Below are positions 8,518-16,207 of a DNA stretch of 64,000 nucleotides, in pieces. Each line of letters opens with the position of its first letter. Within the stretch, counting starts at the first letter, position 1. Under the pieces are notes generated by a model, which saw nothing but the letters and a program-made list of their open reading frames with translations, did no database searches and was not told the DNA's origin. Both the position numbers and the translations under genes were made by a program. Source of the stretch: Pseudanabaena galeata CCNP1313 (lineage in GTDB: Bacteria; Cyanobacteriota; Cyanobacteriia; Pseudanabaenales; Pseudanabaenaceae); contig NZ_CP112874.1 in NCBI RefSeq assembly GCF_029910235.1, forward strand, positions 744,001 through 808,000, in the 5' to 3' direction.

Positions 8518-8639
8518 TAACTAAGAATGGCGGCTCTTAGAGTCGCCATTCTTAGTTGGGTTGTGAAAACTTGCATTGCCATAGGTCTGAACGCTATAGA
8601 ATTAATTTTGTAAATTCTGGATCTATTTGCGGAATCAAC

Positions 8640-9974
8640 GTGAACCCTGCTAGAACAATTTGTCTTGGCTTCGTCGCTGTAATCATTTTCGGGGCATTTT
8701 TATTGATGTTGCCCATATCCTCTAGCAGTGGTACTTGGTCTAATCCCATAACCTCCCTGTTTACATCCACTTCGGCGGTCTGTGTCACAGGTTTATCAGT
8801 GGTCGATGTGGGTAAATTTTATTCACTATGGGGACAGATATTCCTAATGCTGTTATTTCAGATTGGTGGCTTGGGCTATATGACAGCTACTTCAATTCTG
8901 TTAATCCTAATCGGACGCAAATTTAGTTTGCGCGATAAAATTACCTTACAACAGTCTTTGGATACAAAGGGAATTCGTGGGGCAAGGCAACTTGTTAAGT
9001 CAATTATTGCCGTTACCTTCCTCCTAGAACTAACGGGTGCGATCGCCTTAATCCCCATTTTTAATCAGCGCATGAGTTTTCAGGAGAGCGTTTGGCAAGC
9101 GCTTTTTCATAGCGTTAGTGCTTTTAACAATGCAGGATTTAGCCTCTTTTCCGATAGCCTCATGGGCTATGTAAACATCCCTAGTGTCAACATTATTATC
9201 GGGCTGCTGATTATTTTTGGTGGCATTGGCTATCAAGTAATTTTAGAAGGATATCTATGGTTAAGACCCAAATTTTCACGCGATCGCGAATATATCTCCT
9301 TTAGCCTAACTTTTTGTGTAGTTACTACTACTACGATCGCCTTGATGTTGTTTGGAACTTTATTTTTCTGGTTAACGGAGTTTAGTAATAGTGAAACCTT
9401 AGGTAAATTGCCATTATTTGATCAGATTATTGGTGCTTGGTTTCAGTCGGTAACTACGCGCACGGCTGGGTTTAATACGATTGATAATGGCAAAATGACA
9501 GTCACTGGGCTATTTATCACGATCGCCCTGATGTTTATTGGGGCAAGCCCCGGTGGTACGGGTGGCGGCATTAAAACCACGACGGCAAGAATTTTAGCTA
9601 GCTGCACAAGAGCGGCTTTGCAGGGGCGAGACGAGGTAACGATGTACAAGCTCCAAGTTCCTAATGGTCTAATTTTAAAGGCTGTGGGCGTAGCTGTAGG
9701 TTCATTATTTACCGTGATCTGTTCAACAGGGTTGCTATCGCTGACCGATCGCAATATTAGCTTTATTAATATCCTGTTTGAATCAACTTCAGCTTTTGCG
9801 ACAGTGGGCTTATCAACAGGGATTACATCCTCTTTGTCTTGGTCTGGGCAACTGATAATAATTGCAACCATGTATATTGGGAGAGTTGGCGTATTGTTGC
9901 TAATGGCGGCGATCTTTACGGATACTCGTCCGAGTCTGATCAAATATCCTCAAGAGTCAATGTTAGTAGGTTGA
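8640..9974 (+). CDS. ktrB: KtrB/TrkH-type K+ transporter, channel subunit
   Basis: 444 residues from GTG 8640. Four repeated membrane-pore-membrane units; the filter-like pore loops are seen as VCVTGLSVVD, FNNAGFSLFS, RTAGFNTID and FATVGLSTG. With KtrA it forms a K+ (Na+-dependent) uptake system in the plasma membrane, important for osmotic adaptation in cyanobacteria. The frame is open back to TTG 8556, but homologues begin near NPARTICLGF and GTG 8640 has GCGGAA about 8 nt before it. ktrA follows 280 bp downstream on the same strand, separated by two hairpin repeats, so cotranscription is uncertain. Upstream lie elements B2 and A1. Confidence 0.9.
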   Translation: MNPARTICLGFVAVIIFGAFLLMLPISSSSGTWSNPITSLFTSTSAVCVTGLSVVDVGKFYSLWGQIFLMLLFQIGGLGYMTATSILLILIGRKFSLRDKITLQQSLDTKGIRGARQLVKSIIAVTFLLELTGAIALIPIFNQRMSFQESVWQALFHSVSAFNNAGFSLFSDSLMGYVNIPSVNIIIGLLIIFGGIGYQVILEGYLWLRPKFSRDREYISFSLTFCVVTTTTIALMLFGTLFFWLTEFSNSETLGKLPLFDQIIGAWFQSVTTRTAGFNTIDNGKMTVTGLFITIALMFIGASPGGTGGGIKTTTARILASCTRAALQGRDEVTMYKLQVPNGLILKAVGVAVGSLFTVICSTGLLSLTDRNISFINILFESTSAFATVGLSTGITSSLSWSGQLIIIATMYIGRVGVLLLMAAIFTDTRPSLIKYPQESMLVG

Positions 9975-10009
9975 CTTGCAAAAAGCTTAGCTAAGAGCGC
10001 GTTTGAGAA

Positions 10010-10110
10010 GTTTTGCTTTAGCCCACCTAGCCCCCCAAATTCTGGAGGAGACCAGATTAAAGCTCCCCAGAATTTGGGGATTTAGGGGGCGTAAACATTG
10101 GCTCTAGCTC
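10010..10110. repeat. Inverted repeat between ktrB and ktrA
   Basis: Long imperfect palindrome: CCCCCCAAATTCTGG against CCAGAATTTGGGG, a common dispersed type in cyanobacterial intergenic regions. A second hairpin, GTTAATAGCATTGC/GCAATGCTATTAAC, is at 10181-10211. Confidence 0.75.
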
Positions 10111-10253
10111 AAAAATTTTATATTGACTTCTCAAACAATCTCTAAGCAATCCCTTGAGTAATATGTAAAATTGGATTTTGTTAATAGCATTGCGTAGCAA
10201 TGCTATTAACAAAATCCAAACTTAAATCACAATGCAGAATACAGGAAAATTTT

Positions 10254-11033
10254 GTGGATATATCTTCTTTGAGTTTTTTTCGCAGTCTGCGCCACGAGAA
10301 TAAGCAATTTGCTGTGATTGGCTTAGGTCGATTTGGAAGATCGGTATGTTCTACTCTTGATCGATTGGGGCATGAAGTATTAGCTGCTGATAAAGATGAA
10401 GAGAGTGTTTGTAACGTTCGAGCCAATAACCTAGCAGCCCATTGTATTCAGTTAGATTCTACTAATCCACTTGCTCTCAAAGAATCGGGCATTCTTGAAA
10501 TTGATACGGTAATTGTAGCGATCGGTAATTTTCTAGAAGAGAGTATTATTACTACCCTCAATGTCAAAGAAGCAGGGGTAAAACATGTAATTGCCAAGGC
10601 TTCATCAGAAATTCATGGTACATTGCTCAAAAAAGTGGGAGCCGATCTTGTTGTGTATCCTGAAGCGGAAATGGGAAGGGCTTTGGCGCGATCGCTCACG
10701 CAGCGAGGAATTCTAGAACGCTTTGAACTCGATCCAGATAATAGTATTGTCGAAGTGATGGTTCCTGAAGAATTTGACGGTAAAACGATTCTCGAACTCA
10801 AGCTACGTGGACACTATGGCGTAAATGTGATCGCGGTTAGTCATGACCAAAAGTTTGAAATTAACCCCGATCCCAACCAAAAGCTCTTCAAAGGATCGGC
10901 GATCGTGGTGATTGGTAGTAACAAAAACATTAGCCGCCTTCCCATTTCCTGTGACTTGTTTAATACCGATGGAACTTCCGTAACCACGCAATTACCATTT
11001 CATCAATCATCAGAAGTCAAACTCAAATACTGA
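10254..11033 (+). CDS. ktrA: KtrA/TrkA-type regulatory subunit (RCK)
   Basis: 259 residues from GTG 10254. RCK-N Rossmann fold with FAVIGLGRFGRS, the acidic end AADKDEE and VIVAIGNFLEESI, then an RCK-C ligand domain (GKTILELKLRGHYGVNVIAV). KtrA forms the cytosolic ATP/ADP- or NAD-binding ring that gates KtrB. GTG 10254 with AGGAAAA 7 nt upstream is preferred over ATG 10200, which lies inside a perfect hairpin and would add 18 atypical residues. Confidence 0.9.
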   Translation: MDISSLSFFRSLRHENKQFAVIGLGRFGRSVCSTLDRLGHEVLAADKDEESVCNVRANNLAAHCIQLDSTNPLALKESGILEIDTVIVAIGNFLEESIITTLNVKEAGVKHVIAKASSEIHGTLLKKVGADLVVYPEAEMGRALARSLTQRGILERFELDPDNSIVEVMVPEEFDGKTILELKLRGHYGVNVIAVSHDQKFEINPDPNQKLFKGSAIVVIGSNKNISRLPISCDLFNTDGTSVTTQLPFHQSSEVKLKY

Positions 11034-11036
11034 TGT

Positions 11037-11152
11037 TATACCAATCCGTAAAAGTGTGGCAACACTTTTATGGATTAAAAGCTAGACCCAGTAAAGACTT
11101 TAGAATAAAAATAGAATCACAAAATGATGTAGCTATTTTGTGATTTGGTATT
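11037..11152. repeat. Family E element, copy E3 (reverse orientation)
   Basis: ATACCAATCC at one end and TTTGGTAT at the other, with hairpins around AAAAGTGTGGCAACACTTTT and CACAAAATGATGTAGCTATTTTGTG. G1 begins at its right edge. Confidence 0.8.
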
Positions 11153-11280
11153 ACGTAGAAAAGATCGTCATCATGTTTCCATGACATCTTAAAAGAGATT
11201 TTGGAGATCAAATCCCTACATATATGTAAAAGTAGGGGCTTGGTCTCCAACCCCCAATTTCAGCTTTCCACGTAACATCA
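11151..11280. repeat. Family G element, copy G1
   Basis: Ends TTACGTAGAAA and TTTCCACGTAACATCA. The body shares GGAGATCAAATCCCTACATAT with the duplicated block at 3687-3778. Confidence 0.75.
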
Positions 11281-11330
11281 TTCAAATTGCTCTTTTCCCC
11301 ACCTATTTAGCTCTGCCTAACCCTAATGAA

Positions 11331-11441
11331 ACGTGAGTTCGATATAGCCATTTGCGGCGTGCTTCGCACGCCGCAAATGGCGAAAAATGGTAAGAATCGC
11401 TTAGCGATTCTTACCATTTTTCGCTGTCGTCGAACTGACTT
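11331..11441 (+). mobile_element. Family A MITE, copy A2
   Basis: 111 bp, from ACGTGAGTTCGA to TCGAACTGACTT (right tip mutated), duplication TAATGAA at 11324-11330 and 11442-11448. It ends only 18 bp before cobL, so it has replaced or become that gene's upstream region. Confidence 0.92.
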
Positions 11442-11459
11442 TAATGAAATATAATTCAC

Positions 11460-12677
11460 ATGACTTACAAGAGATGGATTACGGTTATTGGTATTGGTGA
11501 AGATGGTGTATTAGGACTAAGCTCCGTGACACGATCGCTAATTGATGCTGCTGAGATTTTAGTAGGTGGCGATCGCCATTTAGCAATGTTGCCTGAATTA
11601 CTAGAGGATCAGAGATCGCGTATAGTTTGGTCTTCGCCCATTGAGTCTACCATTGAGCAAATTATTAATTTGCGCGGTAAATCTGTATGTGTCCTAGCCA
11701 GTGGCGATCCCCTTTGGTTTGGCATTGGCACTACTTTGTTAAAAAGAATTCCCATTGAGGAAATTGTAATTATTCCCTCCCCTTCCACCTTTAGTTTCAT
11801 ATGTGCGCGATTAGGATGGTCGCTAAATGAAGTTGAAACTCTGAGCCTGTGCGGTCGTCGCGCCTCACTTTTGCAAGCCTATATTTATCCAAATGCAAAA
11901 CTTCTAATCCTTAGTTCAGATAAAGAAACTCCTCAAACTGTAGTAAAAACACTCTGCGATCGCCATTTCAGCAATAGCAAAATTACGATCTTAGAACATC
12001 TCAACGGAAGTAAAGAACGCATTATTTCTACAGTCGCTAGTCAATTTGAGAACTTGCCTGAATTAGCCGATCTTAATGCGATCGCCGTGGAATGTATTCC
12101 TAGTCCTAATGCAAAAATTCTATCGCGAATGGTAGGGCTTTCCGATGATGCTTTTTACCATGATGGACAGTTAACTAAGCAGGAAGTTAGAGCAATCACC
12201 CTATCTACGCTTGCGCCTAATGCTGGCGAATTACTCTGGGATGTCGGTGCTGGGTGCGGTTCTATCGGGATTGAATGGATGCGAAGCCATCCTCGTTGTC
12301 AAGCGATCGCTATCGAAAAATCTCGTACCCATTTCATCGCTGAAAATGCGATTGCCCTCGGCACGCCAAATCTCAAAATTATTAAGGGCAAAGCTCCTGA
12401 AGTTTTACAAGGTTTACCAACTCCTGACGCTATTTTTATCGGTGGTGGTGCGACTGTTCCCGAATTGTTTGAGACTTGCTGGGAAAATCTGCGATCGCAG
12501 GGGCGTTTGGTAGCAAATGTAGTCACCCTTGAGGGTGAGCAGAAATTATTCCAGTGGCAGCAAAAATATGGTGGCACACTTACCCAGATTTCGATCAGTC
12601 GTGCTGAAGCGATCGGTTCTTTTCTAGGTTGGAAGCCGATGAGACCTGTGATCCAATGGCTAATAACTAAGCCCTGA
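11460..12677 (+). CDS. cobL: Precorrin-6Y C5,15-methyltransferase (decarboxylating), CbiE-CbiT fusion
   Basis: 405 residues. The N-terminal half is a tetrapyrrole methylase (VIGIGEDGVLGLS, VGGDRHLAMLPE, VLASGDPLWFGIG, IIPSPSTFSFICARLGW); the C-terminal half, from about residue 220, is a CbiT methyltransferase (LLWDVGAGCGSIGIEWMRS SAM site, AIFIGGG). It methylates C5 and C15 and decarboxylates the ring C acetate in corrin synthesis. ATG 11460 gives a normal N-terminus. MITE A2 ends 18 bp upstream, so the promoter lies in or before the element. cobI and cobH are at 46.4-47.7 kb. I see no cobalamin riboswitch. Confidence 0.93.
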   Translation: MTYKRWITVIGIGEDGVLGLSSVTRSLIDAAEILVGGDRHLAMLPELLEDQRSRIVWSSPIESTIEQIINLRGKSVCVLASGDPLWFGIGTTLLKRIPIEEIVIIPSPSTFSFICARLGWSLNEVETLSLCGRRASLLQAYIYPNAKLLILSSDKETPQTVVKTLCDRHFSNSKITILEHLNGSKERIISTVASQFENLPELADLNAIAVECIPSPNAKILSRMVGLSDDAFYHDGQLTKQEVRAITLSTLAPNAGELLWDVGAGCGSIGIEWMRSHPRCQAIAIEKSRTHFIAENAIALGTPNLKIIKGKAPEVLQGLPTPDAIFIGGGATVPELFETCWENLRSQGRLVANVVTLEGEQKLFQWQQKYGGTLTQISISRAEAIGSFLGWKPMRPVIQWLITKP

Positions 12678-12691
12678 CCAAGCTTTCTATA

Positions 12692-12807
12692 TATAGCAAT
12701 GTAAGTTTTGCTTAGGACATAAAACCAAAAAGACGAGTGGCGGCGCGAAGCGCCGCCACTCGTCTTTTTGGTTTTGATTTGTCCTATTTATCTTTTGCGT
12801 TGCTATA
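12692..12807. repeat. Family B palindromic element, copy B3 (inverted tip)
   Basis: Ends TATAGCAAT and TTGCTATA in the same orientation as B1, but the stem carries compensated changes (GACGAGTGG) and the tip reads GGCGCGAAGCGCC instead of GGCGCTTCGCGCC. A short E remnant follows at 12806-12833. Confidence 0.9.
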
Positions 12808-12855
12808 CCATCAAAAAGTATAGGGTTTGGTATAGCAAAGTAGGTTTTTAGTTTA

Positions 12856-12966
12856 ACGTGAGTTCGATATAGCCATTTGCGGCGTGCTTCGCACGCCGCA
12901 AATGGCGAAAAATGGTAAGAATCGCTTAGCGATTCTTACCATTTTTCGCTTTCGTCGAACTGACGT
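12856..12966 (+). mobile_element. Family A MITE, copy A3
   Basis: 111 bp with intact ends ACGTGAGTTCGA and TCGAACTGACGT; duplication TAGTTTA at 12849-12855 and 12967-12973. Confidence 0.93.
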
Positions 12967-12974
12967 TAGTTTAA

Positions 12975-13084
12975 GAACCCATTTAAGAATTACTTTCTGC
13001 GGTTAAAAGCTCTAAAAGATCCCCCTCAATCCCCCTTAAAAAGGGGGGCTGGTGGGGATCTAGACAATTCTTAAATGGTTTCTA
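12975..13084. repeat. Palindromic element with AAGAACCCATTTAAGAATT ends
   Basis: Ends AACCCATTTAAGAATT and AATTCTTAAATGGTTTC; core GATCCCCCTCAATCCCCC against GGGGGGCTGGTGGGGATC. Confidence 0.75.
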
Positions 13085-13182
13085 AAGCGCTTTGCGCTCA
13101 AACCTAATACCAGAAGCTACCCCACTCGCTATGCAGGCGGGGCAACTTCTGGTATTAGGTTTTAATGATGGTGAGCTACTTA
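13081..13182. repeat. Chimeric D/C element (copy C2)
   Basis: The left flank AAGCGCTTTGCGCTCAAACC is the family D end, while the right flank GGTGAGCTACTTA is the family C end. The hairpin CTAATACCAGAAG against CTTCTGGTATTAG joins them. Confidence 0.75.
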
Positions 13183-13247
13183 TTAGAGAAGGTTTTAGAG
13201 ATTTGGAAGGCGCATTTGAAGGTTACACCAAATGGATCGCACAACAG

Positions 13248-14774
13248 TTATGATTTTGCTATGCGATCGCGAATTTCTTGGCGCAATAACTTGCCAGAGG
13301 CTGCTTTTGGCAAAGATTCCCAAATGTAGATTGATTTGGGTAACTTATATCTAGCTAGAGACCTCTGCTCACAAAAGCTTCTAATTTCTGCCAGTGATAA
13401 TTGAGATTCAGTAACAATTACCGCCACAACTATTTCCCCCCATTCGCGATCGCCTAAGCCCACCACACAGACCTCGGCGATTGCAGGGTGTGCTAATAAA
13501 ATCGACTCAATTTCAGTTGGATAAACATTTTCACCACCACTAATAATCAAATCAGAACGACGACTGACGACATACAGATATCCATCGCGATCGAGATAGC
13601 CCAAATCTCCTGTATAAAACCAACCATCTCGAATTGCCTTATCATCAGCATGATGGAGATAGCCACCCATCACGCTTAATCCTTGAACTAGAATTTGACC
13701 GATCACCCCAACCTCAAGATCCTGTTGATGTTCATCCACAATTCGCAGACGATTTCCGAAAAGTGGTAACCCCGATGAGCCTCGCTTTATAGCAACTTCA
13801 TGGGGTAATAGTGTCGTAATCTGGGAAGCTGTCTCCGTCATGCCATAGGTCGGCATTATCGGCAAATTCGATTGCAAGCAGCGATCAATCAGTTCTGAAC
13901 TCGTAGGTGCGCCCCCCAATAGGATTGCTCGTAATTTCTGCAAATTTTGCCAGTTGGGATGTTGCAGTAAACGAGTTAGCATCGTTGGCACAAGGGAAAT
14001 GATTGTCACCTTCTCAAAAGCGATCGCCTCCAGTACTTCCTGCTCTTCAAATTTGGGCAACAGCGTAATCGTCGTTCCATTAATTACACTGCGCCAAGCG
14101 ATCGCCAAACCTCCTACATGAAATAGAGGCATACACAGCAACCAGTTATCATCTGGATTAATACCTAACTGCAAAGCTGAGGCGATCGCGCTATGGAAGT
14201 GATTGCTATAAGTTAAGGTCACTCCCTTAGGCTTGCCCGTTGTTCCAGATGTATAGAAGATACCTTGTATTTTTTCTAGATTAATTAAGCCCTCACCCCT
14301 AACCCCTCTCCCAGAGGGAGAGGGGAACATGTCTCTTCCCCCTCTCCCTCTGGGAGAGGGGGCTGGGGGGTGAGGGCAATTCTCAACTACTAACTCCTTG
14401 AGTTGACTTCCTAAATGATTAGCAGTCAGTTGAGTAAATTCATCGCAAACTAAATATTTGGTCTGACTATTTTCTATTTGCCAGCGTATTTCCTCAGTAG
14501 TGAGGCGAATATTCAGAAAAACAGCTATGGCTTCACACCTAACTAAGGCATGAACAAGCATGATATATCTAGGTTGATTAGTTAGTAACAAACCAACGCG
14601 ATCGCCTGCTTTTATCCCCAAGGTTTGCAAGTAATCTACCCAGTAATTAACATCCTCTTCTAGTTGAGAGTAAGTCCAATACTCTGATTTTTGGCTGATC
14701 GTAGATTTAAAAATTAAGGCGATCTCACTTTTTTTCTGCACTGAGCGTTGTGATAGCCAATTGGGGAATTTCAT
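13248..14774 (-). CDS. menE: o-Succinylbenzoate-CoA ligase (AMP-forming)
   Basis: 508 residues, ANL superfamily: YTSGTTGKPKGVTLT P-loop, LLGGAPTS, YGMTETASQ, GWFYTGDLGYLDRDGY, SGGENVYPTEIE and the C-terminal catalytic lysine in LPKAASGKLLRQE. In cyanobacteria MenE activates o-succinylbenzoate for phylloquinone (photosystem I quinone) synthesis; another acyl-CoA ligase function cannot be excluded since no other men genes are near. Residues 133-163 (PHPPAPSPRGRG, FPSPSGRGVRGEG) are encoded by a GC-rich family H repeat of about 90 bp inserted in frame, giving a low-complexity surface loop before the P-loop. Confidence 0.87.
   Translation of the reverse strand: MKFPNWLSQRSVQKKSEIALIFKSTISQKSEYWTYSQLEEDVNYWVDYLQTLGIKAGDRVGLLLTNQPRYIMLVHALVRCEAIAVFLNIRLTTEEIRWQIENSQTKYLVCDEFTQLTANHLGSQLKELVVENCPHPPAPSPRGRGGRDMFPSPSGRGVRGEGLINLEKIQGIFYTSGTTGKPKGVTLTYSNHFHSAIASALQLGINPDDNWLLCMPLFHVGGLAIAWRSVINGTTITLLPKFEEQEVLEAIAFEKVTIISLVPTMLTRLLQHPNWQNLQKLRAILLGGAPTSSELIDRCLQSNLPIMPTYGMTETASQITTLLPHEVAIKRGSSGLPLFGNRLRIVDEHQQDLEVGVIGQILVQGLSVMGGYLHHADDKAIRDGWFYTGDLGYLDRDGYLYVVSRRSDLIISGGENVYPTEIESILLAHPAIAEVCVVGLGDREWGEIVVAVIVTESQLSLAEIRSFCEQRSLARYKLPKSIYIWESLPKAASGKLLRQEIRDRIAKS
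14289..14378. repeat. Family H repeat inside menE
   Basis: CCCTCACCCCTAACCCC through CCAGAGGGAGAGGGG and back through a second inverse half. The length of about 90 bp keeps the frame. Other coding copies are at 35541-35618 and 37222-37265. Confidence 0.9.
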
Positions 14775-14826
14775 AATATCGCGATATGATAGTTAGCATA
14801 GGCAGCACTTTACCAAGTGCATACTC

Positions 14827-14923
14827 ATACCAAAATGGTTTAGCCATTTTGTGTTTTTAAAACCCTTACTGGTTTTGGTTCTCAATTCATAAAAGCGTGA
14901 AGACTCTTTTATGAATTGGTATA
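14827..14923. repeat. Family E element, copy E4
   Basis: ATACCAAAATGG to GAATTGGTAT, two hairpins with the linker AACCCTTACTGG. Lies upstream of menE (divergent) and the phasin-like gene. Confidence 0.85.
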
Positions 14924-15057
14924 ACTATAGCGTTTTGCAAATGCGTACATACTCGTTCGCAAAACAACAAAACAAGCACAGTAAAGGTTTTGAGTTTTAA
15001 TTCTGCTTACGGTAAAATTAAAACTTCTACACTATAAAATTTTATGGAGTAATGGCA

Positions 15058-15432
15058 ATGAATCCATTTGGTGGCATCGTCCAAAAAGCATTTTATCTAG
15101 GTCTAGGCTTGGCGACTGTCGCAGGTGAGAAAGCAGGAGAAACTCTGGGGGAACTCCGCACACAGGCTAGCAAGTTAGCCGATGAGCTAGTTGAACGCGG
15201 TGAAATGACTACCGAAGAAGCAAGAAAATTTGTAGATGATCTGGTGCGTAATTCTCAAAAGCCGATCAGCGAATCACAAAACTCACCAAATCCTAGTGGC
15301 AAAGATACCCCCCGCACAATTTCCATTGATGATGAGGAAGAAGTTAATTCTAGCCAACCTGTCAACGATGTGGATTCTCTTAAGAGCAAAGTTCAAGCTT
15401 TACAGGATGAACTAAAACGATTGCAGAAATAG
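15058..15432 (+). CDS. Phasin-like (PhaF-type) helical protein
   Basis: 124 residues from ATG 15058. The N-terminal half resembles poly-hydroxyalkanoate granule-associated/phasin-like proteins (VQKAFYLGLGLATVAGEKAGE, ADELVERGEMTTEEARKFVDDL); a polar acidic linker and a coiled coil (VDSLKSKVQALQDELKRLQK) follow. Such proteins in cyanobacteria are mostly uncharacterised, and no phaC or phaE gene is nearby, so granule binding is only possible. GGAG is 8 nt before ATG 15058 but only 2 nt before ATG 15052, which decides the start. Confidence 0.75.
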   Translation: MNPFGGIVQKAFYLGLGLATVAGEKAGETLGELRTQASKLADELVERGEMTTEEARKFVDDLVRNSQKPISESQNSPNPSGKDTPRTISIDDEEEVNSSQPVNDVDSLKSKVQALQDELKRLQK

Positions 15433-15441
15433 CATCTGTAG

Positions 15442-15546
15442 TACAGCGCTTTGCGCTCAAACCCAAACCAAGAAAAAAATTGAAAGCGTTGTCTTGCAAC
15501 GCTTTCAATTTTTTTCTTGTGGCTCGTTTGATCAGCAATTGCTGTA
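15442..15546. repeat. Family D palindromic element, copy D1
   Basis: TACAGCGCTTTGCGCTC at the left, GCAATTGCTGTA at the right; stem AAATTGAAAGCGTTG with tip TCTTG. Confidence 0.88.
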
Positions 15547-15593
15547 AAAACCAGAAAAATTTTTAAAAGTCCGTCGTTGGCGGTTTTTCAAAG

Positions 15594-15646
15594 GACTGAT
15601 TTTAATGTTTCCAGTGCCTTTGGCGCTGGAAACATTAAAATCAGTC
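15594..15646. repeat. 21-bp perfect inverted repeat
   Basis: GACTGATTTTAATGTTTCCAG paired with its exact complement across an 11-nt loop. The 331-bp gap 15433-15763 otherwise holds D1 and the tRNA promoter. Confidence 0.85.
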
Positions 15647-15712
15647 TTATAATGAGAATTGCTACTACTATGTGTAGCAAATTTTTAGGCTCAGCAAAGT
15701 GTGTGATGATGG

Positions 15713-15718
15713 TATAAT
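15713..15718 (+). promoter_or_regulatory. Probable -10 box of the tRNA-Thr gene
   Basis: TATAAT at 15713-15718, about 46 nt before the mature tRNA 5' end; no clear -35 box. Confidence 0.5.
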
Positions 15719-15763
15719 AAGTTTCGCAAAAAACCTGTGTTTAACTTGCTTTTTTAATAACTC

Positions 15764-15835
15764 GCCGATGTAGCACAGGGGTAGTGCAGCTGATTCGTAA
15801 TCAGCAGGCCGTGAGTTCAAATCTCATCATCGGCT
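15764..15835 (+). tRNA. trnT-CGU: tRNA-Thr (anticodon CGU)
   Basis: 72 nt with all four arms: acceptor GCCGATG pairing CATCGGC, anticodon stem GCTGA/TCAGC, 7-nt loop TTCGTAA with CGT at 15796-15798, and T arm GTGAG-TTCAAAT-CTCAT. It reads ACG. The CCA end is not encoded. A strong hairpin follows. Confidence 0.95.
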
Positions 15836-15843
15836 TATTTTTG

Positions 15844-15896
15844 TTTTTCACGACTCAAAAAGCCTTGCTTTGCAAGGCTTTTTGAGTCGTGAAAAA
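15844..15896 (+). terminator. Terminator hairpin after tRNA-Thr
   Basis: Stem TTTTTCACGACTCAAAAAG continuing CCTTG, tip CTTTG, then the inverse; ends in an A/T run. May work on both strands. Confidence 0.7.
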
Positions 15897-15935
15897 TTAA
15901 TAATCTCACATAATCTAAGGTCAATAAGTAGGCTA

Positions 15936-16041
15936 ATACCAAAACAAAAAATGGCGTGTAGCCATTTTTTGTTTTTAAAAACCTTACTGGGTTTAGTTTT
16001 TAATTCACAAAAGTATTGCAACACTTTTGTGAATTGGTATA
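15936..16041. repeat. Family E element, copy E5
   Basis: ATACCAAAACAAAAAATGG to GAATTGGTAT; tip GGCGTGTAGCC in the first hairpin and AGTATTGCAACACTT in the second. It fills part of the 372-bp gap before the Uma2 gene; otherwise I see nothing there. Confidence 0.88.
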
Positions 16042-16207
16042 ACTAGCAGTTTGCGTAAAGTGATTAAATCCCAACAGTTTTTCCCGACTGATGGATGAGG
16101 CTGCTTTCAATTCCATATCGATTTTAACAGGTTGCTAGGTGTGCGATCGCCTATTACCCATAGCACCTCATGCTAAAATCAACCCAGCATATCTCTAGGG
16201 AGTTACT

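Noticed and set aside
8300-8524. 74-codon ORF across B2 and A1
   Set aside because: Made up entirely of two palindromic elements.
11281-11459. Cobalamin riboswitch before cobL
   Set aside because: The leader is filled by MITE A2; no B12-box-like sequence was seen.
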